DNA of 64,000 bases from CAYZGU01 sp964478165 (GTDB lineage Bacteria > Poribacteria > WGA-4E > JAJDTR01), in NCBI GenBank assembly GCA_964478165.1, contig CAYZGU010000001.1, positions 62,001 to 126,000 of the forward strand, in the 5' to 3' direction. Shown piece by piece: positions 18,005-27,123 of this stretch. The notes under the pieces are model-generated. The model saw nothing but the letters and a program-made list of their open reading frames with translations. It ran no database searches and was not told the DNA's origin. Position numbers and translations under genes: made by a program. Position 1 is the first letter of the stretch, and each line of letters begins with the position of its first letter.

Positions 18005-18907
18005 CTATGCTTTATCTCTATCCTTCTTGCCCGTACGACCTCCGCTCCGTCCACTGCCACCTCCGCTCCGTCCACTCCCACCTCCGCTCCGTCCACTGCC
18101 ACCTCCACTCCGTCCACTGCCACCTCCACTCCGTCCACTGCCACCTCCGTCACGCCACCTGCCCGAACCGGAGCGTTCGTTTGAACCAGTACCCCCAAAA
18201 CGTCCAGCACCTCGACCAGCTCGTGGTTTTTGTTCAACGGCCGATGATTGTTCCGATGTTTCGCCAATCAACAACTCGGGTGAACCAATCACTTCACCCT
18301 TAAAAATCCATGTTTTAACACCAATTTTTCCGTAGGTCGTGTCGGGTTCGCAGAACCCATAGTCGATGTTCGCCCGGAGCGTATGTAGTGGAACACGGCC
18401 CTCAATACTAGTTTCTGTTCTCGCCATTTCAAGACCACCAAGGCGTCCACTGACGGTTGCCTTCACTCCCTCCGCACCAGCTCGCATAGAGGATACGATA
18501 GTTCTCTTCATTGCTTGCCTAAACGGCGATCTCCGCTGAATCTGGAGGGCAATGGCCTCGGCAACTAACTGAGCATCAAGTTCGGGCGACTTTATCTCGG
18601 TCACATTAATGCGAACCGACCGTCCAATGAATTTCTCCAAGTCTGCTTGCAATTTCTCCGCTTCGACGCCGCGGCGGCCAATAACGATGCCCGGACGCGC
18701 CGTATGCACGTTTATACTACAGCGATCAGCGACTCGCTCTACCTCAATTCGCGATATGCCAGCACGCGAGAGTTTTTCCTTTACGAATTCTTGAATTCGT
18801 AAATCCTCATGAAGCCACACGGCATACTCTTTCTCGCTATACCACTTCGACTGCCAAGTCTCGATGATGCCAATGCGTAGCCCACGCGGGTGCGTTTTCT
18901 GTCCCAC
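18005..18907 (-). CDS. rpsC: 30S ribosomal protein S3 with Gly/Ser/Arg repeat tail
   Basis: Small-subunit head protein lining the mRNA entry channel. MGQKTHPRGLRIGIIETWQS, the KH domain with IVIGRRGVEAEKL, and the C-terminal domain up to about residue 213 are standard. The start is GTG with GAGGAGG upstream. The protein is 300 residues, about 80 longer than typical. The extra tail is low complexity: after SNERSGSGRWRDG it holds five copies of the heptad GSGRSGG and ends TGKKDRDKA. The tail is encoded by near-identical 21-base units, so it grew by tandem duplication. A basic disordered tail may bind RNA, but no function is shown. Confidence 0.97.
   Translation of the reverse strand: MGQKTHPRGLRIGIIETWQSKWYSEKEYAVWLHEDLRIQEFVKEKLSRAGISRIEVERVADRCSINVHTARPGIVIGRRGVEAEKLQADLEKFIGRSVRINVTEIKSPELDAQLVAEAIALQIQRRSPFRQAMKRTIVSSMRAGAEGVKATVSGRLGGLEMARTETSIEGRVPLHTLRANIDYGFCEPDTTYGKIGVKTWIFKGEVIGSPELLIGETSEQSSAVEQKPRAGRGAGRFGGTGSNERSGSGRWRDGGGSGRSGGGSGRSGGGSGRSGGGSGRSGGGSGRSGGRTGKKDRDKA
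18039..18143 (-). repeat. Five tandem 21-bp units inside rpsC
   Basis: Five consecutive 21-base units (18039-18059, 18060-18080, 18081-18101, 18102-18122, 18123-18143), each encoding a seven-residue Gly-Ser-Arg heptad. Copies differ at only one or two bases. The near-identity implies recent expansion or homogenisation, and the copy number is likely to vary between strains. Confidence 0.95.
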
Positions 18908-18993
18908 TCAAACCTCCTCGGTCGATAGCGTGTTCGGACTAATGAGAGAATCTGCAAGAGTACTTTTCATTCTAGAATTTATCCTCTGATTTG

Positions 18994-19359
18994 TCAGGAA
19001 CTCCCTGCATCACCATTCTCCGCAGCCTCTTCATCTAGCACGACGGTAATGTGACACCTTCGCCGCACAATACGGTTTGCCATACCGCGTGCCCGCGGTA
19101 GCATCCATTTTCGCGCTAGCCCCTCATCAACAAAAATCTTCTTAACGAAAAGATTGCTCTCGTCAACGGTAGAATCTTGATATTGTGCATTGGCCACGGC
19201 AGACTGTATCAGTTTTCGGATTACTGGAGAGATTGCTTTATGGATGAACGACAATTGATTCAGCGCATCCGCGACATAGCGATTCCTAACCAGATCTGCC
19301 ACCAAGCGCGCTTTTCGTGGAGCGACGGGCACGTTCTTAACTTTTGCTTTGGCATCCAT
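18994..19359 (-). CDS. rplV: 50S ribosomal protein L22
   Basis: Large-subunit protein whose hairpin loop lines the exit tunnel. The start is placed at the ATG of MDAKAKVKNVPVAPRKARLV; the frame extends 28 codons upstream into rpsS. The tunnel hairpin and ending (WMLPRARGMANRIVRRRCHI) are diagnostic, with the usual PRA-GRA region. GGGAGA lies upstream. A short acidic tail (DEEAAENGDAGSS) is unremarkable. Confidence 0.96.
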   Translation of the reverse strand: MDAKAKVKNVPVAPRKARLVADLVRNRYVADALNQLSFIHKAISPVIRKLIQSAVANAQYQDSTVDESNLFVKKIFVDEGLARKWMLPRARGMANRIVRRRCHITVVLDEEAAENGDAGSS

Positions 19360-19384
19360 AGGACAAATCTCCCAAATAAATCCT

Positions 19385-19654
19385 CTACACCCGACCGCCT
19401 CTTGCATGGGACCTGAACGTTCGCGTAGGGGAAAACTCACCAAGCTTGTGGCCTACCATGTTCTCCGTAATATAGACTGGAAAGAATTTCTTTCCATTGT
19501 GGATAGCAAGCGTGTGGCCAATTAGCTCTGGCGTAACGGTCGAACGACGAGACCAAGTGCGGATAACGCGCTTAGTCCCAGACCTCTCCATAGCTTCAAT
19601 CTTCTTTTCCAGTTTCGGATCAATATAAGGGCCTTTCTTGACAGAGCGTGGCAT
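19385..19654 (-). CDS. rpsS: 30S ribosomal protein S19
   Basis: Small-subunit head protein. MPRSVKKGPYIDPKLEKKIE and HKLGEFSPTRTFRSHARGG are diagnostic, and 89 residues is normal. CTGGAGGA precedes the ATG. Confidence 0.98.
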   Translation of the reverse strand: MPRSVKKGPYIDPKLEKKIEAMERSGTKRVIRTWSRRSTVTPELIGHTLAIHNGKKFFPVYITENMVGHKLGEFSPTRTFRSHARGGRV

Positions 19655-19720
19655 TAGATGCGTCCTCCAGAACCAGGTAATCGTGTAGAAACCATAACTC
19701 CCAAGCGAAAACTCACTGCA

Positions 19721-20545
19721 TTATTTACGCCGACTTACTATATACTGACCCGATTTCTTCTTCCGATTTCTCGTTTTATAACCCTTAGTCGGAACACCCC
19801 ACGGTGTAACGGGATGCCTTCCGCCAGAACTCTTTCCTTCGCCACCCCCATGCGGATGGTCGATGGGATTCATCGCAACACCACGGACCTTGGGACGCCT
19901 ACCCATCCAGCGAGATCGTCCGCCCTTTCCGATAGATATATTCGAATGATCCACGTTTCCAATCTGACCCACTGTCGCCATGCAATTGACAGGGAGAAGA
20001 CGAATTTCGCCAGAGGGCATACGCACCCGTGCATATTTGCCTTCTCGGTCGACAAGTTGGGCAGCAACCCCAGCACTTCGTACTAACTGGCCTCCACCAC
20101 CCGGAGCCATTTCGACATTGTGTATAGCCGATCCAAGAGGGATTTTCTCGAGAGATAGGGCGTTACCGACTTTAATCTCTGCCTCTGGACCTGAATTGAG
20201 TATTTCACCAACCTGGAGCCCCAACGGTGCGAGAATATAGCGCTTCTCCCCATCAGCATAGTGTAGCAACGCAATTCGTGCAGATCGATTCGGATCATAC
20301 TCAATCGCAGCAACCGTAGCTGGAACGCCGAATTTATCGCGCTTAAAATCCACGCGTCGGTATCGCCGCTTGTGACCACCACCGCGCCTTCGAACCGTCA
20401 TTCGACCGAGATCGTTCCGCCCAGCATTGTTCTTCAAGCCTCTGACTAAGGATTTTTCCGGCTTCCCACGCGTAACCTCCTCAAAAGAATGGCCCGTCAT
20501 GGATCGACGACTTGGTGTTATCGGAGAGTATGTCTTAACTGCCAT
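19721..20545 (-). CDS. rplB: 50S ribosomal protein L2
   Basis: Large-subunit protein required for subunit association and peptidyl transfer. MAVKTYSPITPSRRSMTG at the start, the conserved HPHGGGEGKSSGGRHPVTPW loop and KTRNRKKKSGQYIV at the end are diagnostic. The ATG at 20545 is preferred over a TTG two codons upstream because AAGGA lies nine bases before it. Length 274 residues, normal. Confidence 0.98.
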   Translation of the reverse strand: MAVKTYSPITPSRRSMTGHSFEEVTRGKPEKSLVRGLKNNAGRNDLGRMTVRRRGGGHKRRYRRVDFKRDKFGVPATVAAIEYDPNRSARIALLHYADGEKRYILAPLGLQVGEILNSGPEAEIKVGNALSLEKIPLGSAIHNVEMAPGGGGQLVRSAGVAAQLVDREGKYARVRMPSGEIRLLPVNCMATVGQIGNVDHSNISIGKGGRSRWMGRRPKVRGVAMNPIDHPHGGGEGKSSGGRHPVTPWGVPTKGYKTRNRKKKSGQYIVSRRK

Positions 20546-20562
20546 AATCAATCATCCTTGAA

Positions 20563-20865
20563 TTAAATGGATTCAAAAACCTGAATCTCCGTTCCTTCTT
20601 CAACCGTAATGATTGCCTTCTTCCAATGCGCTCTTCTTCCACCCTGATGCCGTATTAGCTTTCCCTTGGGTTTGCCACGCACGCGCATTGTGCTCACCTT
20701 CAAGATCTTTCCTTTAATACCGAGTGTTTCCTCTGCAGCCTGACGAATCTCCGCCTTGGTGGCATTTACGTCAACCACAAAAGAATATTTGTGGGAAGAT
20801 TCACGAAGTACCGTGCTCTTTTCCGTCACCAGGGGCTTCAATATAATCTGATATAAGTCTTCCAT
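20563..20865 (-). CDS. rplW: 50S ribosomal protein L23
   Basis: Large-subunit protein at the exit tunnel and docking site for trigger factor and SRP. LKPLVTEKSTVLRESSHKYSF, VDVNATKAEIRQAAEE and the RRAHWKKAIITVEEG block are diagnostic. Length 100 residues. No clear Shine-Dalgarno sequence is visible before the ATG, which lies 12 bases after rplD, so coupling to rplD translation is likely. Confidence 0.97.
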   Translation of the reverse strand: MEDLYQIILKPLVTEKSTVLRESSHKYSFVVDVNATKAEIRQAAEETLGIKGKILKVSTMRVRGKPKGKLIRHQGGRRAHWKKAIITVEEGTEIQVFESI

Positions 20866-20877
20866 GGTTTTTAAAAA

Positions 20878-21525
20878 TTACTCACTAACACCGTTGACTG
20901 GCCGGAGCATCCGTTCTTGCAGCTTTTCAGCAGCCAACTCGGTGATAACAATTTTGTCGTGCCACAAAACATCGTAGACATTCAGCATATCCCACCCACA
21001 GCTGTGCACCTTCGGAATGTTACGAACAGACAAGTGGACATTCTGATTGTGTTCATCGAGCACAAAAAGCACCTTCCCACCAAAGTTTAGAACGGATAAA
21101 AACTCAACCACATCTTTCGTTCTGGGTTTATCTAGCGAAAACTGCCCAACCAACAGACAGTCGCCACTTTTAAACCTATCTGCTAACACCGAAGAGAGCC
21201 CCAACCTGCGAACTTTCTTGGGTGTATGCTGACGATAACTCCGCGGTCTAGGTCCAAAGGCGACGCCACCATGAACTCTCGTAGGAGATCCGCTATCACC
21301 AACACGAGCTCGTCCGGTGCCCTTCTGTCTATACAATTTCTTACCGCTTTTCTTCACCTCGCCCCGCGTTTTTGTTGACGCTGTACCACTCCGTTGGTTG
21401 GCACGATATGCAACGATACACTGATGCACAACAGCTTCATTAACAGGCGCATTGGCGAAGTCGTCTGACAGCTCCTTCTGATGAATGACTTCGCCGGAGC
21501 GGTTGTATACGTCTAAAGTTGCCAT
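20878..21525 (-). CDS. rplD: 50S ribosomal protein L4
   Basis: Large-subunit tunnel protein; in E. coli L4 represses the S10 operon. The block RGEVKKSGKKLYRQKGTGRA and the following GGVAFGPRPRSYRQHTPKKV are diagnostic. Length 215 residues. The rest is the usual Rossmann-like domain (LLVGQFSLDKPRTKDVVEFL). Confidence 0.97.
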   Translation of the reverse strand: MATLDVYNRSGEVIHQKELSDDFANAPVNEAVVHQCIVAYRANQRSGTASTKTRGEVKKSGKKLYRQKGTGRARVGDSGSPTRVHGGVAFGPRPRSYRQHTPKKVRRLGLSSVLADRFKSGDCLLVGQFSLDKPRTKDVVEFLSVLNFGGKVLFVLDEHNQNVHLSVRNIPKVHSCGWDMLNVYDVLWHDKIVITELAAEKLQERMLRPVNGVSE

Positions 21526-21578
21526 AACCCTTTACCCTTGATTTGTGATTCCTCATTCACTAATGAAGACCGAACGCA

Positions 21579-22217
21579 CTACGAACCAGTCTTAACGGCT
21601 TTGTGAATCAACAACAGGCCATTGGGTGGTCCAGGCACAGCGCCCTTAACGAGCAGAAGATTCCTTTCAGAGTCTGATTTCATAACTTGAAGGCTCTGAA
21701 CTGTCACTCGTTTACCACCATGGCGACCCGGCATCCTCTTGCCTTTGAAGACTCGGGAGGGGTAAGAACTGGCGCCAATCGAGCCAGGTCGACGAAGATC
21801 TTGTTCACCACCGTGACTCTTTTTTCCACCGGCAAAACCGTAACGTTTAACCACTCCTGTGAATCCACGGCCTTTCGAGACGCCTGTTACGTCAACGTAC
21901 TCCCCGCTCGAGAAGATATTAGAATCGATTATCGAACCCACTGACAAGCCCTCAATGCTCTCAACGCGAAATTCTCTAAGGAATCGAGTAGGGGAGACAT
22001 TAGCCTTTTGAACATGTCCATGCTCCGGGCGATTAACTTTATTCTCTTTGCGACTTCCAAAGCCCAGCTGAACTGAGTGATATCCATCCCTATCCTCGGT
22101 CTTAATCTGCACAATAGGACACGGCCCCGCTTCAATCACCGTAACCGGAAATGCTTCCCCAGACTCATCAAAAATCTGGGTCATACCGACTTTTTTACCT
22201 ATTATTCCTGTAACCAT
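21579..22217 (-). CDS. rplC: 50S ribosomal protein L3
   Basis: Early-assembly large-subunit protein near the peptidyl transferase centre. IIGKKVGMTQIFDESGEAFP at the N-terminus, the GRGFTGVVKRYGFAGGKKSH block and PGRHGGKRVTVQSLQV are diagnostic. The conserved Gln methylated by PrmB in E. coli lies in the GGEQDLRRPGSIGAS loop. Length 212 residues, normal. Confidence 0.98.
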   Translation of the reverse strand: MVTGIIGKKVGMTQIFDESGEAFPVTVIEAGPCPIVQIKTEDRDGYHSVQLGFGSRKENKVNRPEHGHVQKANVSPTRFLREFRVESIEGLSVGSIIDSNIFSSGEYVDVTGVSKGRGFTGVVKRYGFAGGKKSHGGEQDLRRPGSIGASSYPSRVFKGKRMPGRHGGKRVTVQSLQVMKSDSERNLLLVKGAVPGPPNGLLLIHKAVKTGS

Positions 22218-22272
22218 CTATCGCATCCCCAACATGATTGCCGTTTTTTTGACCATTACTGCGCTTACACGC

Positions 22273-22584
22273 TCACAAGAGCGAAATTTTTATATCCACG
22301 CCCGCAGGCAAATCCAACCGCATCAAAGCATCCACGGTCTTGGGCGTTGTTTCAAGAATATCCAACAACCGCTTATGAATCCGCATTTCAAACTGTTCCC
22401 GAGATTTTTTGTCCGTAAATGTCGCTCTTTGAACAGTGTAAACGTGCTTTTTCATGGGAAGCGGTATCGGTCCGGAGACAACAGCACCCGTCCGTTTTGC
22501 CGTATCCGCTATCTGCCCCGACGATTTGTCCAACAATCGATGATCGAAGGCTTTAAGACGAATGCGGATTTTCTGATTGTCCAT
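22273..22584 (-). CDS. rpsJ: 30S ribosomal protein S10
   Basis: Small-subunit protein that also binds NusB/NusE complexes in antitermination. QKIRIRLKAFDHRLLDKSSG, PIPLPMKKHVYTVQRA and the ending LPAGVDIKISLL are diagnostic. Length 103 residues. GGGAGA precedes the ATG. Here S10 directly follows tuf, so the str and S10 operons are joined. Confidence 0.98.
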   Translation of the reverse strand: MDNQKIRIRLKAFDHRLLDKSSGQIADTAKRTGAVVSGPIPLPMKKHVYTVQRATFTDKKSREQFEMRIHKRLLDILETTPKTVDALMRLDLPAGVDIKISLL

Positions 22585-22643
22585 CTAATCTCCCTGAATT
22601 GAGCCCAACGTGCAACAGAGAACTTCACTGTGATAGCTTATGC

Positions 22644-23843
22644 CTATTCGATGACTTTCGACACAACACCCGCTCCTACCGTCTGCCCGCCTTCACGAAT
22701 GGCGAACCTAAGCTCTTCCTCCAAAGCAATCGGCTTAGCGAGCTCTACAGTAATTTGAGTGTTATCTCCTGGCATTATCATCTCAACGCCCTCTGGGAGC
22801 TGCATATTGCCTGTTACATCCGTCGTACGAAAGTAGAACTGTGGACGATAGCCGCTGAAGAAAGGGGTATGCCGACCACCTTCTTCTTTCTTCAAGATAT
22901 AGGCTTCAGCTTCAAATTTGGTGTGGGGCGTAATGGTTCCGGGAGCCGCCAGCACTTGACCGCGTTCAACGTCCCCTCTGTCCACACCACGAAGCAGCAC
23001 TCCGACATTGTCACCGGCACGACCTTCGTCGAGAAGCTTACGAAACATCTCCACTCCAGTTGCCACAGTGCTGTGTGTCGGACGGAGCCCTACAATTTCG
23101 ATGGTATCGCTAACATGCACTATACCACGTTCCACACGGCCAGTAACAACGGTTCCACGACCACTGATTGTAAAAATATCTTCGACAGGCATCAAATAAG
23201 GCCTATCAACGTCTCTTACAGGTTCAGGTATGTATTCATCAACTGCTGCCATCAAATCAAGAATGGGTTTACACGCTTCACCATTCGGATCCCCATTGGC
23301 TTCCATTGCCTGCAAGGCAGACCCAGTAACGACGGGGATATCATCTCCTGGGAAATTGTACTCATTAAGCAACTCCCGAACTTCCAATTCAACAAGTTCA
23401 AGCAACTCGGGATCATCCACCATATCGGCCTTGTTCAGAAACACGACAAGCGAGGGGACATTAACCTGTCTCGCGAGCAGCACGTGTTCCCGCGTCTGTG
23501 GCATCGGACCATCGGCAGCTGAAACAACGAGAATCGCGCCATCCATTTGAGCAGCACCCGTAATCATGTTCTTAATATAGTCAGCGTGTCCCGGGCAATC
23601 TACGTGAGCATAGTGTCGATTCTCAGTTTCATATTCGACGTGAGCCGTGTTAATCGTTATTCCACGCTCTTTCTCTTCAGGAGCCTTGTCAATATCCTCA
23701 TACGTCATCACATAGTCTGAGCTAGAAAGACTCGATAAAACCATGGTAATAGCTGCAGTCAACGTGGTCTTGCCGTGATCAACATGGCCAATCGTACCTA
23801 TGTTAACGTGCGGTTTAGTTCGGTCAAATTTTTCCTTTGCCAT
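22644..23843 (-). CDS. tuf: Elongation factor Tu
   Basis: GTPase delivering aminoacyl-tRNA to the ribosome. G1 GHVDHGKTT, switch I EKERGITINTAHVEYE, G3 DCPGHADY and G4 NKAD are present. Domains 2 and 3 run to VGAGVVSKVIE. Length 399 residues. A ribosome binding site AAGGAGGG lies upstream. The G4 loop reads LNKADMVDD; Ala replaces the more common Val or Cys, which is tolerated. It lies between fusA and rpsJ, and no second tuf copy is seen in the window. Confidence 0.98.
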   Translation of the reverse strand: MAKEKFDRTKPHVNIGTIGHVDHGKTTLTAAITMVLSSLSSSDYVMTYEDIDKAPEEKERGITINTAHVEYETENRHYAHVDCPGHADYIKNMITGAAQMDGAILVVSAADGPMPQTREHVLLARQVNVPSLVVFLNKADMVDDPELLELVELEVRELLNEYNFPGDDIPVVTGSALQAMEANGDPNGEACKPILDLMAAVDEYIPEPVRDVDRPYLMPVEDIFTISGRGTVVTGRVERGIVHVSDTIEIVGLRPTHSTVATGVEMFRKLLDEGRAGDNVGVLLRGVDRGDVERGQVLAAPGTITPHTKFEAEAYILKKEEGGRHTPFFSGYRPQFYFRTTDVTGNMQLPEGVEMIMPGDNTQITVELAKPIALEEELRFAIREGGQTVGAGVVSKVIE

Positions 23844-23973
23844 TTATTATGAACTCCCTCCTTGCATAGATAAGCTAGCGACCAACAACCTTGACGCATT
23901 CATACAAATTCTTCTATTCTTTCGGATTTGGCATCAATCTAGACCAAACCCAATGGATCAACAATGTACAAAG

Positions 23974-26112
23974 TCACGAAGTTGCCTTCAACGAAATCAA
24001 ATCTTCAGCAACACCTGAGGGCACTCCACTGTAGTGTGCAAACTCCATGGAATAGGTGGCGCGGCCCTGTGTTAAAGATCGAAGCGCCTTAACGTACCCA
24101 AACATTTCTGAAAGTGGGACCGACGATTGAATCACCTGAACACGGGACTTAGCCTGCAAATCAGTTTGAAGAATTTGTGCGCGACGTGCATTCAAGTCTC
24201 CGATGACCTTTCCCAAATATTCATCGGGCACGATAATTTCCACCTTCATAATCGGCTCAAGCAGAATCGGACTAGAGCGCTTCACCGCCTCCTTGAAGGC
24301 CATTGAAGCCGCAATTGAGAATGCCATTTCTGATGAATCCACAGCGTGAAATGAGCCATCGTACAACCGCACACCAACGTCAACAACAGGGTAACCAGCA
24401 ACAACTCCAGAGTCCATGGCACTCTGGATGCCTTTGTCGATTGCTGAGATAAATTCCTGCGGGATAACGCCGCCCTTGGTGTCATCAACGAATTCAAAAC
24501 CCGAACCTTTGTCTACAGGGTAAACCTCAATGACAACATGGCCATATTGTCCACGCCCACCGGATTGCCTGACGAACCGGCCCTCTGATGTGGCATTTTT
24601 CTGAACTGTTTCACGATACGCAACATGAGGCTTCCCAATGTTCGCCGAAACATTAAACTCACGAATCAGCCGGTCCACAATAATCTCCAGATGCAATTCT
24701 CCCATACCAGACAACAAGGTCTGGCCGGTTTCAGCATCTTGGGACACCTTAAACGTTGGATCTTCCTCGGCCAGCTTCAGGAGTGCTAGATTCAACTTAT
24801 CTATATCTGATTTCGTACAAGGTTCCACAGAAACGGACATCACTGGCAGCGGAAAAACCATTGTTTCCAGGGCAATTGGCGCATCAGGATCGCAAACCGT
24901 ATCACCTGTCGCAATATCTTTGAGCCCAATTGCGGCGACAATATCACCTGCATAAACAGCATCACGTTCTTCACGCTTATTCGCGTGCATTTGCATCAGT
25001 CGACCAATTCGTTCACGTTTATCACGTGTGCCATTATACACCATCGCGCCCCTAGTCAAAACGCCAGAATATACGCGAAGGAAAGTCAACTTGCCGACAT
25101 GAGGATCCGTCATAATCTTAAACGCCAGGGCACAGAATGGCGCGTCATCACGAGGCATCCGTTCTTGCATTTCTTGGGTTTTTGGGTTCGAGCCTTCAAT
25201 TGGTGGCACGTCTACAGGAGACGGCAGATATGAGATAATCGCATCCAGTAAGGGCTGAACACCCTTATTTTTCAAAGCCGAACCGCACAGAACAGGAACC
25301 ACGCTCCCGACCAACGTAGCCTTCCTCAAACCAGCAATAATTTCCTCATCGGACAACTCGATTCCATCAACATATTTTGCTAACAGCTCATCATCCCATT
25401 CCACAATCGTTTCAATTAATTTCTCACGGTACTCGGCAACCATTCCCATCATCTCTTCAGGAATGTCAATCTCATCCACGGTCGTTCCAAAGTTGGCCTC
25501 ATCCCACACAAGCCCCCTCAAACCAATGAGATCGACAATGCCACTGAACTGTTCTGCTGAACCGATCGGCAATTGAATAGGAACGGGGATTGTACCTAAT
25601 CGATCTGTCATCATTTCAAGCGTCCGAAAGAAATCAGCCCCTGTTCGGTCCATCTTGTTAATGAGAGCAACCCGGGGGACGTTGTATTTGTCCGCCTGCC
25701 TCCATACTGTCTCCGATTGTGGTTCGACACCACCAACGGCACAAAACACAGCGACCGCACCATCAAGCACGCGAAGAGATCTCTCCACTTCCACCGTGAA
25801 ATCTATGTGACCGGGCGTATCAATAATGTTGACCTGATTGTCTTTCCATCGACAAGCAGTCGCAGCTGCGGTTATAGTAATGCCCCGTTCTTGTTCTTGT
25901 ACCATCCAGTCCATCGTTGTGGTACCGTCATGAACTTCACCCAACCGATGAACACGTCCGGTGTAATACAAAATTCGCTCAGTTACGGTTGTTTTACCAG
26001 CGTCAATATGCGCCATAATACCGATGTTCCGCGTAGCAGCCAAGTCAAATCGCCGCGGATCTATCTTCTTACGGTTCTCTAATGTAGGATGATTCTTCCT
26101 ATCAGACTTCAT
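23974..26112 (-). CDS. fusA: Elongation factor G
   Basis: Translocation GTPase. G1 AHIDAGKTTVTERILYYTG, switch II DTPGHIDF and G4 NKMDR are intact. Domain IV has the expected RQSGGRGQYGHVVIEVYP block and domain V ends in a long PSGVAEDLISLKATS tail. Length 712 residues is normal for EF-G. The N-terminal 25 residues before the G domain (MKSDRKNHPTLENRKKIDPR) are longer than usual, but no better internal start is seen. Located in the str order rpsL-rpsG-fusA-tuf. Confidence 0.98.
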   Translation of the reverse strand: MKSDRKNHPTLENRKKIDPRRFDLAATRNIGIMAHIDAGKTTVTERILYYTGRVHRLGEVHDGTTTMDWMVQEQERGITITAAATACRWKDNQVNIIDTPGHIDFTVEVERSLRVLDGAVAVFCAVGGVEPQSETVWRQADKYNVPRVALINKMDRTGADFFRTLEMMTDRLGTIPVPIQLPIGSAEQFSGIVDLIGLRGLVWDEANFGTTVDEIDIPEEMMGMVAEYREKLIETIVEWDDELLAKYVDGIELSDEEIIAGLRKATLVGSVVPVLCGSALKNKGVQPLLDAIISYLPSPVDVPPIEGSNPKTQEMQERMPRDDAPFCALAFKIMTDPHVGKLTFLRVYSGVLTRGAMVYNGTRDKRERIGRLMQMHANKREERDAVYAGDIVAAIGLKDIATGDTVCDPDAPIALETMVFPLPVMSVSVEPCTKSDIDKLNLALLKLAEEDPTFKVSQDAETGQTLLSGMGELHLEIIVDRLIREFNVSANIGKPHVAYRETVQKNATSEGRFVRQSGGRGQYGHVVIEVYPVDKGSGFEFVDDTKGGVIPQEFISAIDKGIQSAMDSGVVAGYPVVDVGVRLYDGSFHAVDSSEMAFSIAASMAFKEAVKRSSPILLEPIMKVEIIVPDEYLGKVIGDLNARRAQILQTDLQAKSRVQVIQSSVPLSEMFGYVKALRSLTQGRATYSMEFAHYSGVPSGVAEDLISLKATS

Positions 26113-26170
26113 TATCTAGCCATTCACCTGATTGAAATACTAAAATTTTCCACACCTTCATGAACGAATT

Positions 26171-26641
26171 TCACCAGCGGTAATGAGCAAACGCTCGATT
26201 CGCCTCTGCCATTCGATGTTGTTCAAACTTCCTGCGAATTGCCGCACCCTCGTTCTTTGAAGCTTCCAGCAACTCACCCGCCAGCCTTGCCTCCATTGTT
26301 TTCTCCCCGCGCGACCTCGCAGATTGGAGAATCCACCGGAACGCTAAGGTCGTACGACGATCAGCCTTAACATCAACCGGCACCTGATAAGTCTGCCCTC
26401 CCACTCGCCGCGATCGCACTTCCAAAACAGGTTTAACGTTGTTAATTGCCTGACGAAAAACGGCGAGGCCGTCCTGCTTCGCCCTGTCGGCTATTATGTC
26501 CATACTCCTGTATAGCACCCGCTGCGCAGTGCTCCTCTTGCCATCCAACATCAAACAATTGACGAATTTAGTAACCAGGGTACTATCGTACTTAGGATCG
26601 GGCATTAACTCGCGCTTAACGGCAATCTTGCGTCTGGGCAT
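26171..26641 (-). CDS. rpsG: 30S ribosomal protein S7
   Basis: Primary 16S rRNA-binding protein of the head; in E. coli it represses the str operon. MPRRKIAVKRELMPDPKYDS, VGGQTYQVPVDVKADRRTTL and the C-terminal MAEANRAFAHYRW are diagnostic. Length 156 residues. GAAGGAG precedes the ATG. Confidence 0.98.
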   Translation of the reverse strand: MPRRKIAVKRELMPDPKYDSTLVTKFVNCLMLDGKRSTAQRVLYRSMDIIADRAKQDGLAVFRQAINNVKPVLEVRSRRVGGQTYQVPVDVKADRRTTLAFRWILQSARSRGEKTMEARLAGELLEASKNEGAAIRRKFEQHRMAEANRAFAHYRW

Positions 26642-26698
26642 GATTCACTCCTTCTTCCACCATCAGATGTTCCCGTAAAAGTCAAGCTCTTCGCAGCT

Positions 26699-27070
26699 CT
26701 AACTGGCTTTCTTCGCCCCATACTTCGATCGTCCCTGCCGTCGACCCTCAACGCCTGCGGTATCTAAGGTACCCCGAACAATGTGGTATCTGACATTGGA
26801 CAAATCCTTAACCCTACCACCTCTCACCAAAACGACAGAGTGCTCCTGCAAATTGTGATCGATTCCTGGAATATAGCACGTCGCCTCAAAACCCGTTGTA
26901 AATCGAACCCGAGCCACCTTTCGGAGCGCCGAATTTGGTTTTTTTGGGTTTACCGTCTTAACCTGTATACAGATTCCACGTCTCTGAGGACAACTTTGCA
27001 ATACCGGAGACTTTGTTTGTTTAGCACTCTTCTTTCGAGGCTTTCTAACCAATTGACTTATTGTCGGCAT
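26699..27070 (-). CDS. rpsL: 30S ribosomal protein S12
   Basis: Decoding-centre protein and first gene of the operon. MPTISQLVRKPRKKSAKQTK, NPKKPNSALRKVARVRFTTG and GRRQGRSKYGAKKAS are diagnostic. The length of 123 residues is normal. The loop that usually reads KDLPGVRYH reads KDLSNVRYH here, next to the Asp that is methylthiolated in E. coli. The lysine in PKKPNS linked to streptomycin sensitivity is unchanged. Only a weak ribosome binding site (GGAAAA) is visible; an attenuator-like hairpin lies 37 bases upstream. Confidence 0.98.
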   Translation of the reverse strand: MPTISQLVRKPRKKSAKQTKSPVLQSCPQRRGICIQVKTVNPKKPNSALRKVARVRFTTGFEATCYIPGIDHNLQEHSVVLVRGGRVKDLSNVRYHIVRGTLDTAGVEGRRQGRSKYGAKKAS

Positions 27071-27106
27071 AATTTTCCAATGTCACCTAATTCTGGGCAT
27101 AAATAA

Positions 27107-27123
27107 AGCCCCAAGAAGGGGCT
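27107..27123 (-). terminator. Attenuator-like hairpin in the rpsL leader
   Basis: On the minus strand AGCCCC (27123-27118) pairs with GGGGCT (27112-27107) around a five-base loop and is followed by TTTATTTAT. It lies between the promoter at 27244-27272 and the rpsL start. That is the position of a transcription attenuator. Farther upstream, AAAAACC (27145-27151) can pair with GGTTTTT (27173-27179), which might form a competing leader structure. Confidence 0.55.

Noticed and set aside
18027..18335. Plus-strand proline-rich frame opposite the rpsC repeats
   Set aside because: Produced by the complementary strand of the Gly/Ser/Arg repeats; no start signal.
22599..23522. Plus-strand open frame of 307 codons opposite tuf
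   Set aside because: Shadow frame over a highly conserved gene with biased codons; no independent evidence.
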